The notes beneath the pieces are model-generated. The model did not search any database. It saw only the letters and a list, made by a program, of their open reading frames with translations, and was not told the origin of the DNA. From NCBI GenBank assembly GCA_902196205.1, contig CABIKM010000031.1, positions 1 through 34,969 of the forward strand: a DNA stretch of 34,969 nt, written 5' to 3'. Numbering within the stretch: the first letter of the stretch is position 1; every line of letters starts with the position of its first letter. This DNA comes from Candidatus Methylomirabilis lanthanidiphila (GTDB taxonomy: Bacteria; Methylomirabilota; Methylomirabilia; Methylomirabilales; Methylomirabilaceae). Position numbers and translations under genes: made by a program. Of the stretch, positions 1 through 7,161 are shown piece by piece.

Positions 1-48
1 CCTTTTGAAAAGGGGGGTTGGGGGGATTTTGCTGAGCGTCACAACTTT

Positions 49-88
49 CATGCCCATGGGCGCGCCACCGGCGCATGGGGTATTGCTT
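49..88 (+). repeat. Diverged direct repeat, copy 1
   Basis: About 40 bases sharing CCCATGGGCG, CGGCGCATG and GGTATT with the copy at 254-293, with roughly 33 of 40 positions identical by eye. The two copies bracket the pair of inverted GC-rich elements. Together with those elements this suggests a composite repeat unit rather than coding sequence. Confidence 0.5.
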
Positions 89-95
89 CGAACGT

Positions 96-133
96 CCCCT
101 CACCCCAACCTTTCCCCAAACGGGGCGAGGGGG
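96..133 (+). repeat. Dispersed GC-rich palindromic (REP-like) element, copy 1
   Basis: The pattern is CCCTCACCCCAACC, a C-rich arm, a short AAA spacer and a G-rich arm ending GGGGCGAGGGGG, so the arms can pair into a hairpin. Related copies lie at 193-236 (inverted), 11473-11513 and 29491-29539. All are intergenic, as is usual for REP/BIME-type repeats. The family is recognised only by shared pattern; no transposase is nearby. Confidence 0.65.
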
Positions 134-192
134 AAGTAATAACAATACCGCTCCGCACTTGGAGCGTACCCAGGGGCAAGGGGTACACAAAA

Positions 193-236
193 CCCTCCTC
201 GCCCCCCACCTGGGGGAGAGGATACAGGTGAGGGGG
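193..236 (-). repeat. Dispersed GC-rich palindromic element, copy 2 (inverted)
   Basis: Read on the minus strand this matches the same pattern as copy 1: CCCTCACC, a CTCTCCC arm, a short spacer, then a GGGCGAGG arm. Copies 1 and 2 face each other about 60 bases apart, the arrangement typical of paired REP sequences. Between them lie CGCTCC/GGAGCG and GTACCC/GGGTAC inverted repeats. Confidence 0.6.
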
Positions 237-253
237 TGCGGGGTATCGACTGT

Positions 254-293
254 CATCCCCATGGGCGTGCTGGCGGCGCATGCGGTATTTGTT
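254..293 (+). repeat. Diverged direct repeat, copy 2
   Basis: Second copy of the 40-base direct repeat at 49-88, sharing CCCATGGGCG, CGGCGCATG and GGTATT, offset by 205 bases. Confidence 0.5.
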
Positions 294-356
294 CTTTTGC
301 TCTACCGCGTAAGGAGGGGAGTGAAGGAAAGGTCCTGGCGGACGGGCGACTGGGTA

Positions 357-386
357 TTGACAACGGGTTCAATAGTGTTGTATGTA
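357..386 (+). promoter_or_regulatory. Weak candidate sigma70 promoter upstream of the exosortase gene
   Basis: A perfect -35 TTGACA (357-362) is followed after 18 nt by TATGTA (381-386), which matches only the first three bases of the -10 consensus. It sits about 60 nt before the exosortase start. The poor -10 keeps confidence low. Confidence 0.35.
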
Positions 387-443
387 AGGAAGCAATGCCC
401 ACACTATTCAGATGGCCCATAGAGTGAAGAAAACAGAACGGCG

Positions 444-956
444 ATGACGCGACGATTGTTTTTCAGCAAGACGTTGATCAGGGCGTACCTCACCTTTTTT
501 GTCTGCATTGTCGTCTTGTATACGCTGTTGCGGACAAGTGTGATGCGGGAACTGATCGGGCAGCCGCTGGCCATGGCGTTCACTGTAGTCAGTGGATTGG
601 TGCTGAACCTTTTGTCCCTCAAGGCGACAGCATCGGGTACGTTGCTTCAGGTTGAAGGATTTGCGGCCAGGATCGATGATGTGTGTACCGGTATCTTTGT
701 CGTCGCGATCTTTGTCTCCGCCGTCATGGCCTATCCAAGCCGGATGAAGGAGAAACTGAAGGGTTTCTTGCTGGGGGCATCCGTCATTTTCTCCCTGAAT
801 CTCATCCGAGTAGTAAGTCTCATGTATATCGGCCGCTACTTTCCAACATTCTTTGAAACGGCGCATCTCTTGATCTGGCAGTCGTTGGTGATCTTTGCCG
901 CCCTCCTGGCGTGGCTCTACTGGACGGAGCGTTTTGTCGGTGCTCCCCAGCACTAG
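444..956 (+). CDS. xrtH: Exosortase H-like transpeptidase
   Basis: A 170-residue multi-pass membrane protein of the exosortase/archaeosortase family. These enzymes cut exported proteins carrying a C-terminal sorting segment and are thought to join them to an envelope anchor. The three family active-site residues are visible: Cys81 in DDVCTG, Arg122 in NLIRV and His141 in ETAHLL, each at the edge of a hydrophobic segment. The short length, lack of the N-terminal half found in long exosortases, and the partner gene downstream point to the XrtH subtype, known to act on IPTLxxWG-CTERM proteins. That subtype call is from memory of the family. No protein in the window ends with a CTERM signal, so its substrates must lie elsewhere. 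The start codon has only a weak ribosome site. The 3' end overlaps the next gene, so the two are probably co-translated. Confidence 0.82.
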   Translation: MTRRLFFSKTLIRAYLTFFVCIVVLYTLLRTSVMRELIGQPLAMAFTVVSGLVLNLLSLKATASGTLLQVEGFAARIDDVCTGIFVVAIFVSAVMAYPSRMKEKLKGFLLGASVIFSLNLIRVVSLMYIGRYFPTFFETAHLLIWQSLVIFAALLAWLYWTERFVGAPQH

Positions 957-1563
957 AGATCTTCTCGCCTTCGCCGGCCGATTTCTCCTGGTCTTCTTCC
1001 TGCTCCTCCCGTTGTGGTTTGTCGTGACCCCAGCCTATAATCGCCTTCTCGCGTCCAGCGCGAACATCGTACTGCCTCTTGCCGAGAACCCTCGTATTCA
1101 TACCCTGGCAGGGTGGAAGCACAACATTGTGATCGTGCGTTCCGATACCCCCGTTGCGGCAGGCATGAAAATCCAGGGATTCACCGGATACCTGACCCAT
1201 TTTAACCTCATTCTGATGTCGGCCCTCGTCTTGGCCTCGCGGCGGATTGAATGGCGGCGTCGGTGCACAATCCTGGCGATCGCGTTGGGTCTGCTGTTTC
1301 TCGTTCATGTGCTCTATCTTGTCATCGGTGTCAAATTCTTTCAGCAGCCGGAGCTGGAGGCCTTGCAGGACTCCGCCGGACGCCTGGTGGTATGGGGGAC
1401 GAATTTTTACCTGTCGATGGCAAGTCAGCTCCTGCCTGTAGTGATATGGATGGCGCTCTACCGAATCGAGCTGCCGATATTCGGACAGCAGCCGGAGGCG
1501 AAAGCGGAACCGGTCGCCGACGACGCACAGGAAAAGCCAGAGAGGAAACGAAAGAGAAAATAA
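940..1563 (+). CDS. Exosortase H-associated membrane protein
   Basis: About 207 residues with an N-terminal transmembrane segment, a periplasmic-looking stretch containing a GWKHN sequence, and three further hydrophobic segments. It ends in a charged tail rich in Lys, Arg and Glu (KPERKRKRK). It overlaps the end of the exosortase gene and has no other obvious family. Proteins of this size next to XrtH are usually annotated as exosortase H-associated membrane proteins, and I apply that name by context and topology. The start is uncertain: GTG 940 or TTG 934 follow the GGAG at about 923; TTG 895 is possible but would put a long non-hydrophobic extension inside xrtH. Its biochemical role is unknown. 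Confidence 0.62.
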   Translation: MLPSTRDLLAFAGRFLLVFFLLLPLWFVVTPAYNRLLASSANIVLPLAENPRIHTLAGWKHNIVIVRSDTPVAAGMKIQGFTGYLTHFNLILMSALVLASRRIEWRRRCTILAIALGLLFLVHVLYLVIGVKFFQQPELEALQDSAGRLVVWGTNFYLSMASQLLPVVIWMALYRIELPIFGQQPEAKAEPVADDAQEKPERKRKRK

Positions 1564-1578
1564 AACAGGGACGGGTAA

Positions 1579-1596
1579 AGGCAGGTGTTTCCGCCT
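1579..1596. terminator. Weak hairpin between convergent genes
   Basis: AGGCAGG and CCGCCT can form a six-pair stem with one bulged A and a five-base loop. It lies in the 38-bp gap between the exosortase-partner gene and the glycosyltransferase gene that ends at 1602. There is no clear T-tract, so termination is inferred mainly from position. Confidence 0.3.
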
Positions 1597-1601
1597 CGGA
1601 T

Positions 1602-2567
1602 CTATTTGAGGATGGTTCGGATCGGCGGGGCGGTCTGCGTGGAAGAGGAGTAGACGATCATCTCGGCGACGAGGCCGAACGATACAAGCTGGATGCCGGC
1701 GATTACCAGGACCGCGCCGATGAGCAGCAGCGGACGCCCCCCGATCCATTGACCGAGGAACCAGCCGACCGACAGGTAGGCGATGATGCCGAACCCCGCA
1801 ACTCCCATCAACAGACCCAGCAGCCCAAAGAGGTGGAGCGGTTTTGCAGTATAGCGGGTGAGCATCACCACGGTCAGCAGATCGAAGAGCCCCCGAGGAA
1901 TTCGCTCGATGCCGTATCGTGAACGACCATACCGTCGTTGACGGTGTTCAACCTCGACCTCCGCCACCCTGAAGCCGCGCCAGTTCGCCAGGGCCGGAAT
2001 AAAGCGGTGAAGCTCCCCATGAAGTCTGAGCTCCTCGACAACGGTTCGGCGATACGCCTTGAATCCACAATTGAAGTCGTGGAGGGGCAGGCCGGTCATG
2101 CAGGCGGTGACTCGATTGAAGATGGTCGACAACAGTCGCCGCGTTACGGGATCCCGGCGCTGCACCTTCCAGCCCGAGACAAGATCGTAACCCTGCTCCA
2201 GTTTGGCCAGCAACTTCGGAATCTCCCTCGGATCGTCCTGCAGGTCGGCGTCAAGCGTGATGATGACCTCGCCCTGTGCCTCGCGGAAACCGACCGAGAG
2301 CGCGGTCGCTTTTCCCTGGTTCGACCGGAGTTGAATAACCTTGACCCGCTCATCCTTGGCGCGCAGCCCCTTCAACACATCAAAGGAACCGTCGGTGCTG
2401 CCGTCGTCCACGAAAATCAACTCGCCCGTGCCCGTGTGCAGGCCCAGCGCGGCGTCCAACGCGGCGTACAACTCGGGCAAGCTGTCCGCCTCATTCAGCA
2501 GGGGGATGACCACCGACAGTGAGACGACGTTACCCGCGCATGCCTCGCCCACTCGGCCTCTCCTCAC
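1602..2567 (-). CDS. DPM1/GtrB-like polyprenyl-phosphate glycosyltransferase (GT2)
   Basis: A GT-A fold family 2 glycosyltransferase of 321 residues. It probably loads a sugar from a nucleotide donor onto undecaprenyl phosphate at the inner face of the membrane. Visible motifs are SVVIPLLNE, VDDGSTDG (53-60), LDADLQDDP (about 105-113) and an R-rich RRYGRSRYG stretch near 212. Two C-terminal hydrophobic segments (about 245-272 and 281-305) match the DPM1/GtrB/ArnC topology. It is the last gene of a minus-strand operon with the Asp-box lipoprotein and the TMTC-like protein, and its start overlaps the TMTC-like stop. GTG 2567 and GTG 2552 are both possible; 2552 has a purine-rich ribosome site just upstream. 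The pairing with GT-C enzymes suggests it makes their lipid-linked donor. The sugar cannot be read from sequence. Confidence 0.85.
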   Translation of the reverse strand: MRRGRVGEACAGNVVSLSVVIPLLNEADSLPELYAALDAALGLHTGTGELIFVDDGSTDGSFDVLKGLRAKDERVKVIQLRSNQGKATALSVGFREAQGEVIITLDADLQDDPREIPKLLAKLEQGYDLVSGWKVQRRDPVTRRLLSTIFNRVTACMTGLPLHDFNCGFKAYRRTVVEELRLHGELHRFIPALANWRGFRVAEVEVEHRQRRYGRSRYGIERIPRGLFDLLTVVMLTRYTAKPLHLFGLLGLLMGVAGFGIIAYLSVGWFLGQWIGGRPLLLIGAVLVIAGIQLVSFGLVAEMIVYSSSTQTAPPIRTILK

Positions 2568-4530
2568 CGATCTTCTGACGCAGCGCCCTGGCCTCCGGGA
2601 AATCGGTTCTCAACGATAACGCCTTGGTAACCTCTACCAGCGCGAGTTCCTTCTGCCCCTGTCGATAGTATGCCTCGCCCAGGAAATAGTGAAACCTCGG
2701 ATCCGATTCTCTCAGTTTGACCGCCTCGATCAGGCGGGCGATCGCCTCCTGGATCATCCCTTTCTCGAGGTAGGCCTTCCCCAGATTGGCGTGCGCGTCG
2801 GCAGAATCCGGCGCGATGCGAACGGCGTCGGCAAACCGCTGTTCGGCCTCGTCCAGCTTTCCCTGCAACGCCGCCACGATACCGCGGTTGGTCAGGATCT
2901 CGGCTCGAAAGCCGGGGGTAATCCGGTTTGAGCCGAGGGCGATCTCGAATTCCCGCGCAGCTTCATCGAGCTGTCGCCGATTGAGGTGGATCAGCCCGAG
3001 ATTGACATGCGCCTTCGGGTAGTCCGGCCAGATCTCAAGCGACGCGCGAAGGTGTTGCTCCGCCTCATCCAACTGTCCGTGGCGGAGCAGGACGACCGCA
3101 AGGTTGTCGTGATTGACGGCGTCATCCGGTTTAATCTCGAGCGCCGTGCGGAACTCCTGATAGGCCTCCTGGAAGCGGCCCTTGCGAAGCGCAATCTCGC
3201 CGACGTTGGTGTGGGCTCTGGCCGACTCCGGGGCGGTCCGGATCGTCTTGGTCCACAGCGTCTCGCTGTCCCGCCAGTCACGGTTTCTGACTGCCGTGCG
3301 AATACCGAGTAAGACAACGAGTACGGCAAAAGCCGCCACGATGGCGGTCTGTTGGCGTTGCCGGGCCATGATCCTTTCCGCAAGCGCGCCGGCGGTGAGA
3401 AAGAAGCCAGCCGATGGGAGATAGAGGTAATGTTCGGCAACGATCTCGTGATGGGGGATGATCTGGGACACGGGCAGCAGCGTGACGAAGAACCACAAGC
3501 CGCCGAAGGCGGCCCAGCGATCCAGACTCAAGAGGCGGTAGATCCCCCACCAGGTTCCACCGAGGACGATGACCGCAAGGATGACCCGCGCCTCAAAGAG
3601 GGAGTGCGAGATCGGAAAGGCGTTAAAAGAATAGTCGGCGTTAAGCGTAAGCGGGAACACCAGCAGCTTCAGGTAGTGGGCAAAGATCCTGGCGCTGGTC
3701 AGCACCGTCGGCCACAACCCGCCGCCGTACATCTCGCGCTGCTGGCTCGGGTTGGCGATGAACGCATAATACACGACGAGGAGCAGCAGCCCGCCGGCGC
3801 CGGCGGCGTAAAGCCGGCTGTTGCGTCGGAGTGCCGTTCGCACCCCCTCTGCCATAAGCCGCCAGGATGTCGCCGGACCGGCGGCCTTCCCGGCCGGTAT
3901 TGAGCGGATGATATCGTAGCCCACGCACAAGATGGGAAGGGTGATCCCCATCTCTTTCGACATGAGACTGAGAAGGTAGCCGGCTCCCGTCAGAGCCAGG
4001 TACCTGGGTTGATCGGTCTCACGGTAACGGATGTACCAGATGACACCAAGCAGATAGAACAGACTGAACAGAAGATCGCGCCGGCCGGAGATATACGCCA
4101 CCGACTCGGTCTGGACGGGATGGACGGCGAATAGGACCGCCGCCAGAAGAGCCGGGCGAGCGTTGCCGAGTAAGGTCCGAAACAGCGAAAAGACGAGCGC
4201 GCTGTTGAAGATGTGCAGGGCGATATTGACGGCGCGGTAGCCGACCGGGTTGAGGCCGAAGAGGGAATAGTCCAATGCATGGGAGACCGTCCGGAGCGGC
4301 CGGTAGGCCGCATCGCCATAGAAGCCCAGAAGGGCGGGGACATTCCAGAGGTTCCGAATCGACGGCCGCTTTGCGATCAAGCCCAGGTCATCGAAGACAA
4401 ATTCATTCGATAGGGAGTTCAGATAGGCCAGGATGATCAGCCCGGCGAGCAGCAGGACGACAGGAGCCGGACGCAGCCAGACAGGAGTCGTTGCCGGGGC
4501 AGTGCCCGGCCGCCCGGCGAGACGCCTCAT
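2530..4530 (-). CDS. TMTC-like membrane glycosyltransferase with C-terminal TPR repeats
   Basis: A 666-residue protein with a multi-pass N-terminal half (about 1-430) and six TPR repeats (about 435-650). The first extracytoplasmic loop carries NEFVFDD (Asp47-Asp48), the acidic pair that marks the active site of GT-C enzymes. Other family blocks are SVAYISGRRD, LNADYSFNAFP and PVSQIIPHHE. Eukaryotic TMTC proteins transfer O-mannose to protein targets, and bacterial relatives are mostly uncharacterised. Here the substrate is inferred to be an exported protein, held by the TPR array, with a lipid-linked sugar as donor. It starts with an ATGA overlap on the upstream lipoprotein gene. It is clearly paralogous to the protein encoded at 7162-9624, whose TPR array is longer. 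Confidence 0.82.
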   Translation of the reverse strand: MRRLAGRPGTAPATTPVWLRPAPVVLLLAGLIILAYLNSLSNEFVFDDLGLIAKRPSIRNLWNVPALLGFYGDAAYRPLRTVSHALDYSLFGLNPVGYRAVNIALHIFNSALVFSLFRTLLGNARPALLAAVLFAVHPVQTESVAYISGRRDLLFSLFYLLGVIWYIRYRETDQPRYLALTGAGYLLSLMSKEMGITLPILCVGYDIIRSIPAGKAAGPATSWRLMAEGVRTALRRNSRLYAAGAGGLLLLVVYYAFIANPSQQREMYGGGLWPTVLTSARIFAHYLKLLVFPLTLNADYSFNAFPISHSLFEARVILAVIVLGGTWWGIYRLLSLDRWAAFGGLWFFVTLLPVSQIIPHHEIVAEHYLYLPSAGFFLTAGALAERIMARQRQQTAIVAAFAVLVVLLGIRTAVRNRDWRDSETLWTKTIRTAPESARAHTNVGEIALRKGRFQEAYQEFRTALEIKPDDAVNHDNLAVVLLRHGQLDEAEQHLRASLEIWPDYPKAHVNLGLIHLNRRQLDEAAREFEIALGSNRITPGFRAEILTNRGIVAALQGKLDEAEQRFADAVRIAPDSADAHANLGKAYLEKGMIQEAIARLIEAVKLRESDPRFHYFLGEAYYRQGQKELALVEVTKALSLRTDFPEARALRQKIGEERPSGRGMRG

Positions 4531-6071
4531 GAGTCCTTCAGACTCCCTGCCGGTTTTCCGATGAGTTTATACGGCTCACGCAGCCAGGTTTTTCCGTAGT
4601 CGGTCGACCGATTCAGATAGAGCTGGTAGTTGCCCCCCCGGTCGCTGCTCCATACGAGATAGACCACCCCGTCCCCGTCGACTTTCAGGACCGGGAAGCG
4701 CGGACCTTCCTTGCCGAGTTTGGGGTCGATGATCTGTTCTTCCTGCCAGGTGGCGCCGTAGTCGGCGGAACGCCTGAACCGTATGGTGCCCTCATTCGGC
4801 CCGGCCCCTTCCCACCAGGCAACATAGACATGTCCGTCGTCGTCATTCGCCAGACTTGGAGCCCAGGTAATCGCCGGTTCCTGGTGGCGATCCAGCCTGA
4901 TGGCCTCGGGGAGCCAGGTGGTTCCGCGATTGAGCGACCTCGTAAAATAAAGGCTATAACGAGTCTCCCGTATGTCGTTCCAAAGCAGATAGACACGCCC
5001 CGATCTGTCGGCGCGCAGGATGGGCCCGGTTGCAGCCGCCAAGGTCGGACGAACGGACGTCAGCCAGACATCCTGGTCCAGCCAGGTTGCTCCACCGTCG
5101 AGCGACCGGTTGAAGTAGAGATCGCTGGTGTTATGTCGCGAATCCTCCCACACGACATAGACGCCTCTCTCGCCGTCTGCGGTGACCCTGGGTTCCCGCG
5201 AGATGTGCCCGCCCGGCGGGGAGGTATCAAGCCGGATGCTCTCGGGGAGCCACGTCACTCCGCGATCCTCAGATCGATTGAACAGGATGTCCGTCGATTC
5301 ATCCGGAGACCGCTCTTGCCATGCGGCAAACAGGTCGCCGCGCGATCCGACGATAAAAACCGGCCAGTGGGCCTCGCGGCCGCCTTCGCTCGGCTGCGGG
5401 GCTTCCGCCGTGCCATGGGCCGGCAGTGTCAGAGGCGACGGCGCCCAAGCCTTGTCGCTTTCGGTCATCCGGTTAAACCGGGGAACAGCATTCATGTCAA
5501 GTTTTTGCGTCCACAAGAGGTACAACTCGCCGTTTTTGCCGACCATCGTGCTCGGGTAATTGCTCTTGTCTTCGAATTGCCAGGTGACCGTTTCCTTATC
5601 CCAGGTGGCCCCCCGGTCGGATGACATCCGTACGTGCAGTTCCCGCGGCTTCCAGAAGCTCATCTCTCTTCTTTCGGTCAACCAGATGACCCAGACCTTT
5701 CCGGTGCCATCGGTCGCAATCTGGTGGTATTGAACGGGGACATTGGGCAGATCAAGGGTATACAGACTGATCGGTTCCCGCAACCAGGTGACGCCGCCGT
5801 CAAGCGATCGATTAAAGAACAATTCGACCTGGTTTCCGCCGAGGCCCCTGTAGTAGCTGATAAAGATCCGACCCCCCGGTTCGACGGCGATAGCGGGGTT
5901 CCAGGCCTGACGGGGATCCTCCGGCTCTTGCGGTTCTTCAGCAGTCGGACCGGGCGCACCGGCCAACATACCGCCGCACCCCGCCGCGACAAGACCCGTA
6001 CAGATGATCGTGATATAGGCCAACAGCCGGACTGTCATCGAACGTGTAAGACGTGTAAGAGATGATGCCAT
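4527..6071 (-). CDS. Lipoprotein with Asp-box (BNR/sialidase-like) repeats
   Basis: A 514-residue predicted lipoprotein with a lipobox ending in Cys32 (LVAAGC). The start at 6071 was chosen because GGGAGGAAACG sits directly before ATG and gives a proper signal peptide; the longer ORF to 6473 lacks one. The mature part carries about seven Asp-box motifs of the type S-x-D-x-G-x-T-W (for example SLDGGVTW, SEDRGVTW, STDYGKTW), repeating every 50-70 residues, which predicts a six- or seven-bladed beta-propeller. Such propellers occur in sialidases and in non-catalytic binding proteins. The RIP motif and catalytic Arg triad of true sialidases are not obvious, so glycosidase activity is unproven. 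It is the first gene of an operon with the TMTC-like protein and the DPM1-like GT2, so a role in binding or trimming glycoprotein glycans is possible. Confidence 0.78.
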   Translation of the reverse strand: MASSLTRLTRSMTVRLLAYITIICTGLVAAGCGGMLAGAPGPTAEEPQEPEDPRQAWNPAIAVEPGGRIFISYYRGLGGNQVELFFNRSLDGGVTWLREPISLYTLDLPNVPVQYHQIATDGTGKVWVIWLTERREMSFWKPRELHVRMSSDRGATWDKETVTWQFEDKSNYPSTMVGKNGELYLLWTQKLDMNAVPRFNRMTESDKAWAPSPLTLPAHGTAEAPQPSEGGREAHWPVFIVGSRGDLFAAWQERSPDESTDILFNRSEDRGVTWLPESIRLDTSPPGGHISREPRVTADGERGVYVVWEDSRHNTSDLYFNRSLDGGATWLDQDVWLTSVRPTLAAATGPILRADRSGRVYLLWNDIRETRYSLYFTRSLNRGTTWLPEAIRLDRHQEPAITWAPSLANDDDGHVYVAWWEGAGPNEGTIRFRRSADYGATWQEEQIIDPKLGKEGPRFPVLKVDGDGVVYLVWSSDRGGNYQLYLNRSTDYGKTWLREPYKLIGKPAGSLKDS

Positions 6072-6390
6072 CGTTTCCTCCCTGGTCAGGTCAACCGTGA
6101 GTCGCGCGAGACGTAACGGCGATTCCATAGGTTCGCGCCAGCCTGTTATAGCAGAACGTCTTCCGATTGGCAAGGTGCCCTTTTGACTATTTGCCGTTCG
6201 AGCTCTGTGCCGGCGCCTATGAAAGCAGGGACGCCAAGACAGCTCTTCTTTGCCCGTCCCGAGTGTATCTTCTTGTTTGCCTTCCGGTGCGTTTTGCGGT
6301 ACCTTGTGCGTCAGTCGCTCGAGACCGAAATCGGCATCAGGGATTTCATCGATTCTCTTCCATAGTGGTTCTATACCAGAAGGAGGAATA
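6072..6390. other. Divergent intergenic region
   Basis: This 319-base gap separates the minus-strand Asp-box operon from the plus-strand lipoprotein gene. It contains a good minus-strand promoter (6145-6173). The plus-strand gene has a strong ribosome site (AGGAGG at 6381) but no convincing -35/-10 pair that I can see. Longer ORFs crossing the gap are extensions of the two flanking genes and lack signal peptides at their starts. Confidence 0.5.
6145..6173 (-). promoter_or_regulatory. Sigma70-like promoter of the Asp-box/TMTC/GT2 operon
   Basis: On the minus strand TTGCCA (6173-6168), a 17-nt spacer and TATAAC (6150-6145) give five matches of six in each box with ideal spacing. The predicted transcript start, near 6138, lies about 67 nt before the lipoprotein ATG at 6071. 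Confidence 0.65.
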
Positions 6391-7068
6391 ATGCCGGATT
6401 GTTGGAAGAAACAGTTCAGCGTCGCGGCGATGGCAGCCGCCGTCATCGGTCTGGCGGCCTGCGCCGCTGTCACGACACCCCCGCCGCAGGCGACCCCTCA
6501 AAGCCGCCTCCAGGAGGCGGTCCAGACCTTGCTGGCCAATCAGGCTGCGGGTGTGACAACGACCCTGACCGGGACCGGTTTCGTGAAAGGGCCGATCGTC
6601 GTCCCGCTGGCCGATGGCGAAATTGTTCTGGTTCCTCTGACGCCTGATCTGGACCGGGCGCTTGCGGGTTTGCAACGCCAATGGTTGGAGGGCAAGCGAC
6701 GGCCTCTGCCGGTCGATACGTACAAAACCGCCCTCACCGTCCTGACCGCTCATCGGATGGCGGTGGTGGAGGCTGGAGGCGAGTCGTTGATTCGTTTCAC
6801 GCGCACCGATGGGAAGGGGAAGTTCCGGTTTGAGGGCGTTCCCGAGGGGTCGTGGCTTGTGCTCGGAGATCTGCGGTCATCGGTCTCGATCCTGCTGTGG
6901 GCGTACCCTGTGAGGGTTCGCGCCGGGCAGGATATGCTTCCGGTCTTACTAGGCGACGGTAACATCCTGCTGGAAGCTCAGGTCGACTCGGGAACCCCGT
7001 CCCCGCCGGCTGCCGGTCGGGACGCCCAGTCGACGCCGACGGGCCAGGAAGGATCTTCCGGCCGGTGA
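6391..7068 (+). CDS. Small lipoprotein of unknown function
   Basis: A 225-residue predicted lipoprotein. The start follows AGGAGGAATA directly, and the signal peptide ends in the lipobox LAAC (Cys24). A proline-rich linker follows, and the C-terminal 25 residues are again rich in Pro, Gly and Ser. A central segment (about 135-195) with FTRTDGKGKFRFEGVPEG resembles the beta-sandwich turns of carboxypeptidase-regulatory or SdrD B-like domains, where a carried substance is described by a D-G-x-F-x-F-x-x-V-P pattern; this is a weak fold guess. It stands between two divergent TMTC-like modules and may be the outer-envelope accessory of the plus-strand one, mirroring the Asp-box lipoprotein of the other. 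I do not recognise a specific family. Confidence 0.7.
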   Translation: MPDCWKKQFSVAAMAAAVIGLAACAAVTTPPPQATPQSRLQEAVQTLLANQAAGVTTTLTGTGFVKGPIVVPLADGEIVLVPLTPDLDRALAGLQRQWLEGKRRPLPVDTYKTALTVLTAHRMAVVEAGGESLIRFTRTDGKGKFRFEGVPEGSWLVLGDLRSSVSILLWAYPVRVRAGQDMLPVLLGDGNILLEAQVDSGTPSPPAAGRDAQSTPTGQEGSSGR

Positions 7069-7094
7069 TGCGCATACCATCAGGCAATCGTCGC

Positions 7095-7124
7095 TTGACT
7101 TCACCGGAGTCTCTTCCCTACAAT
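7095..7124 (+). promoter_or_regulatory. Sigma70-like promoter of the second TMTC-like gene
   Basis: TTGACT (7095-7100), an 18-nt spacer and TACAAT (7119-7124) give five of six matches in each box. The predicted start, near 7131, leaves a leader of about 30 nt before ATG 7162. The second TMTC-like gene can therefore be transcribed independently of the upstream lipoprotein gene. Confidence 0.65.
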
Positions 7125-7161
7125 GAGGCTCGCTTCAGCGTAGGGTGAAGAGACAAGGGGC

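Larger units (their letters stand above)
1..443. other. Repeat-rich intergenic region with no convincing gene
   Basis: This stretch before the exosortase gene shows no ORF with coding character; the short ORFs in it run through palindromic repeats. It starts inside a repeat whose first 13 bases form the palindrome CCTTTTGAAAAGG followed by G-runs. It also holds two GC-rich palindromic elements in opposite orientation (96-133 and 193-236), a small hairpin at 149-166 (CGCTCC/GGAGCG), and a diverged direct repeat (49-88 and 254-293). A weak promoter candidate lies near its right end. A gene beyond the left edge of the window could be the true neighbour of the exosortase. Confidence 0.6.

Noticed and set aside
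75-422. 115-codon plus-strand ORF near the left edge
   Set aside because: It reads through both palindromic repeats and the direct repeat, and has no domain or proper start signal.
1251-1922. 223-codon plus-strand ORF
   Set aside because: It overlaps the exosortase partner in another frame and continues antisense to the GT2 gene.
6072-6473. Longer start for the Asp-box lipoprotein
   Set aside because: ATG 6071 has an excellent ribosome site and signal peptide; the extension runs through the promoter.
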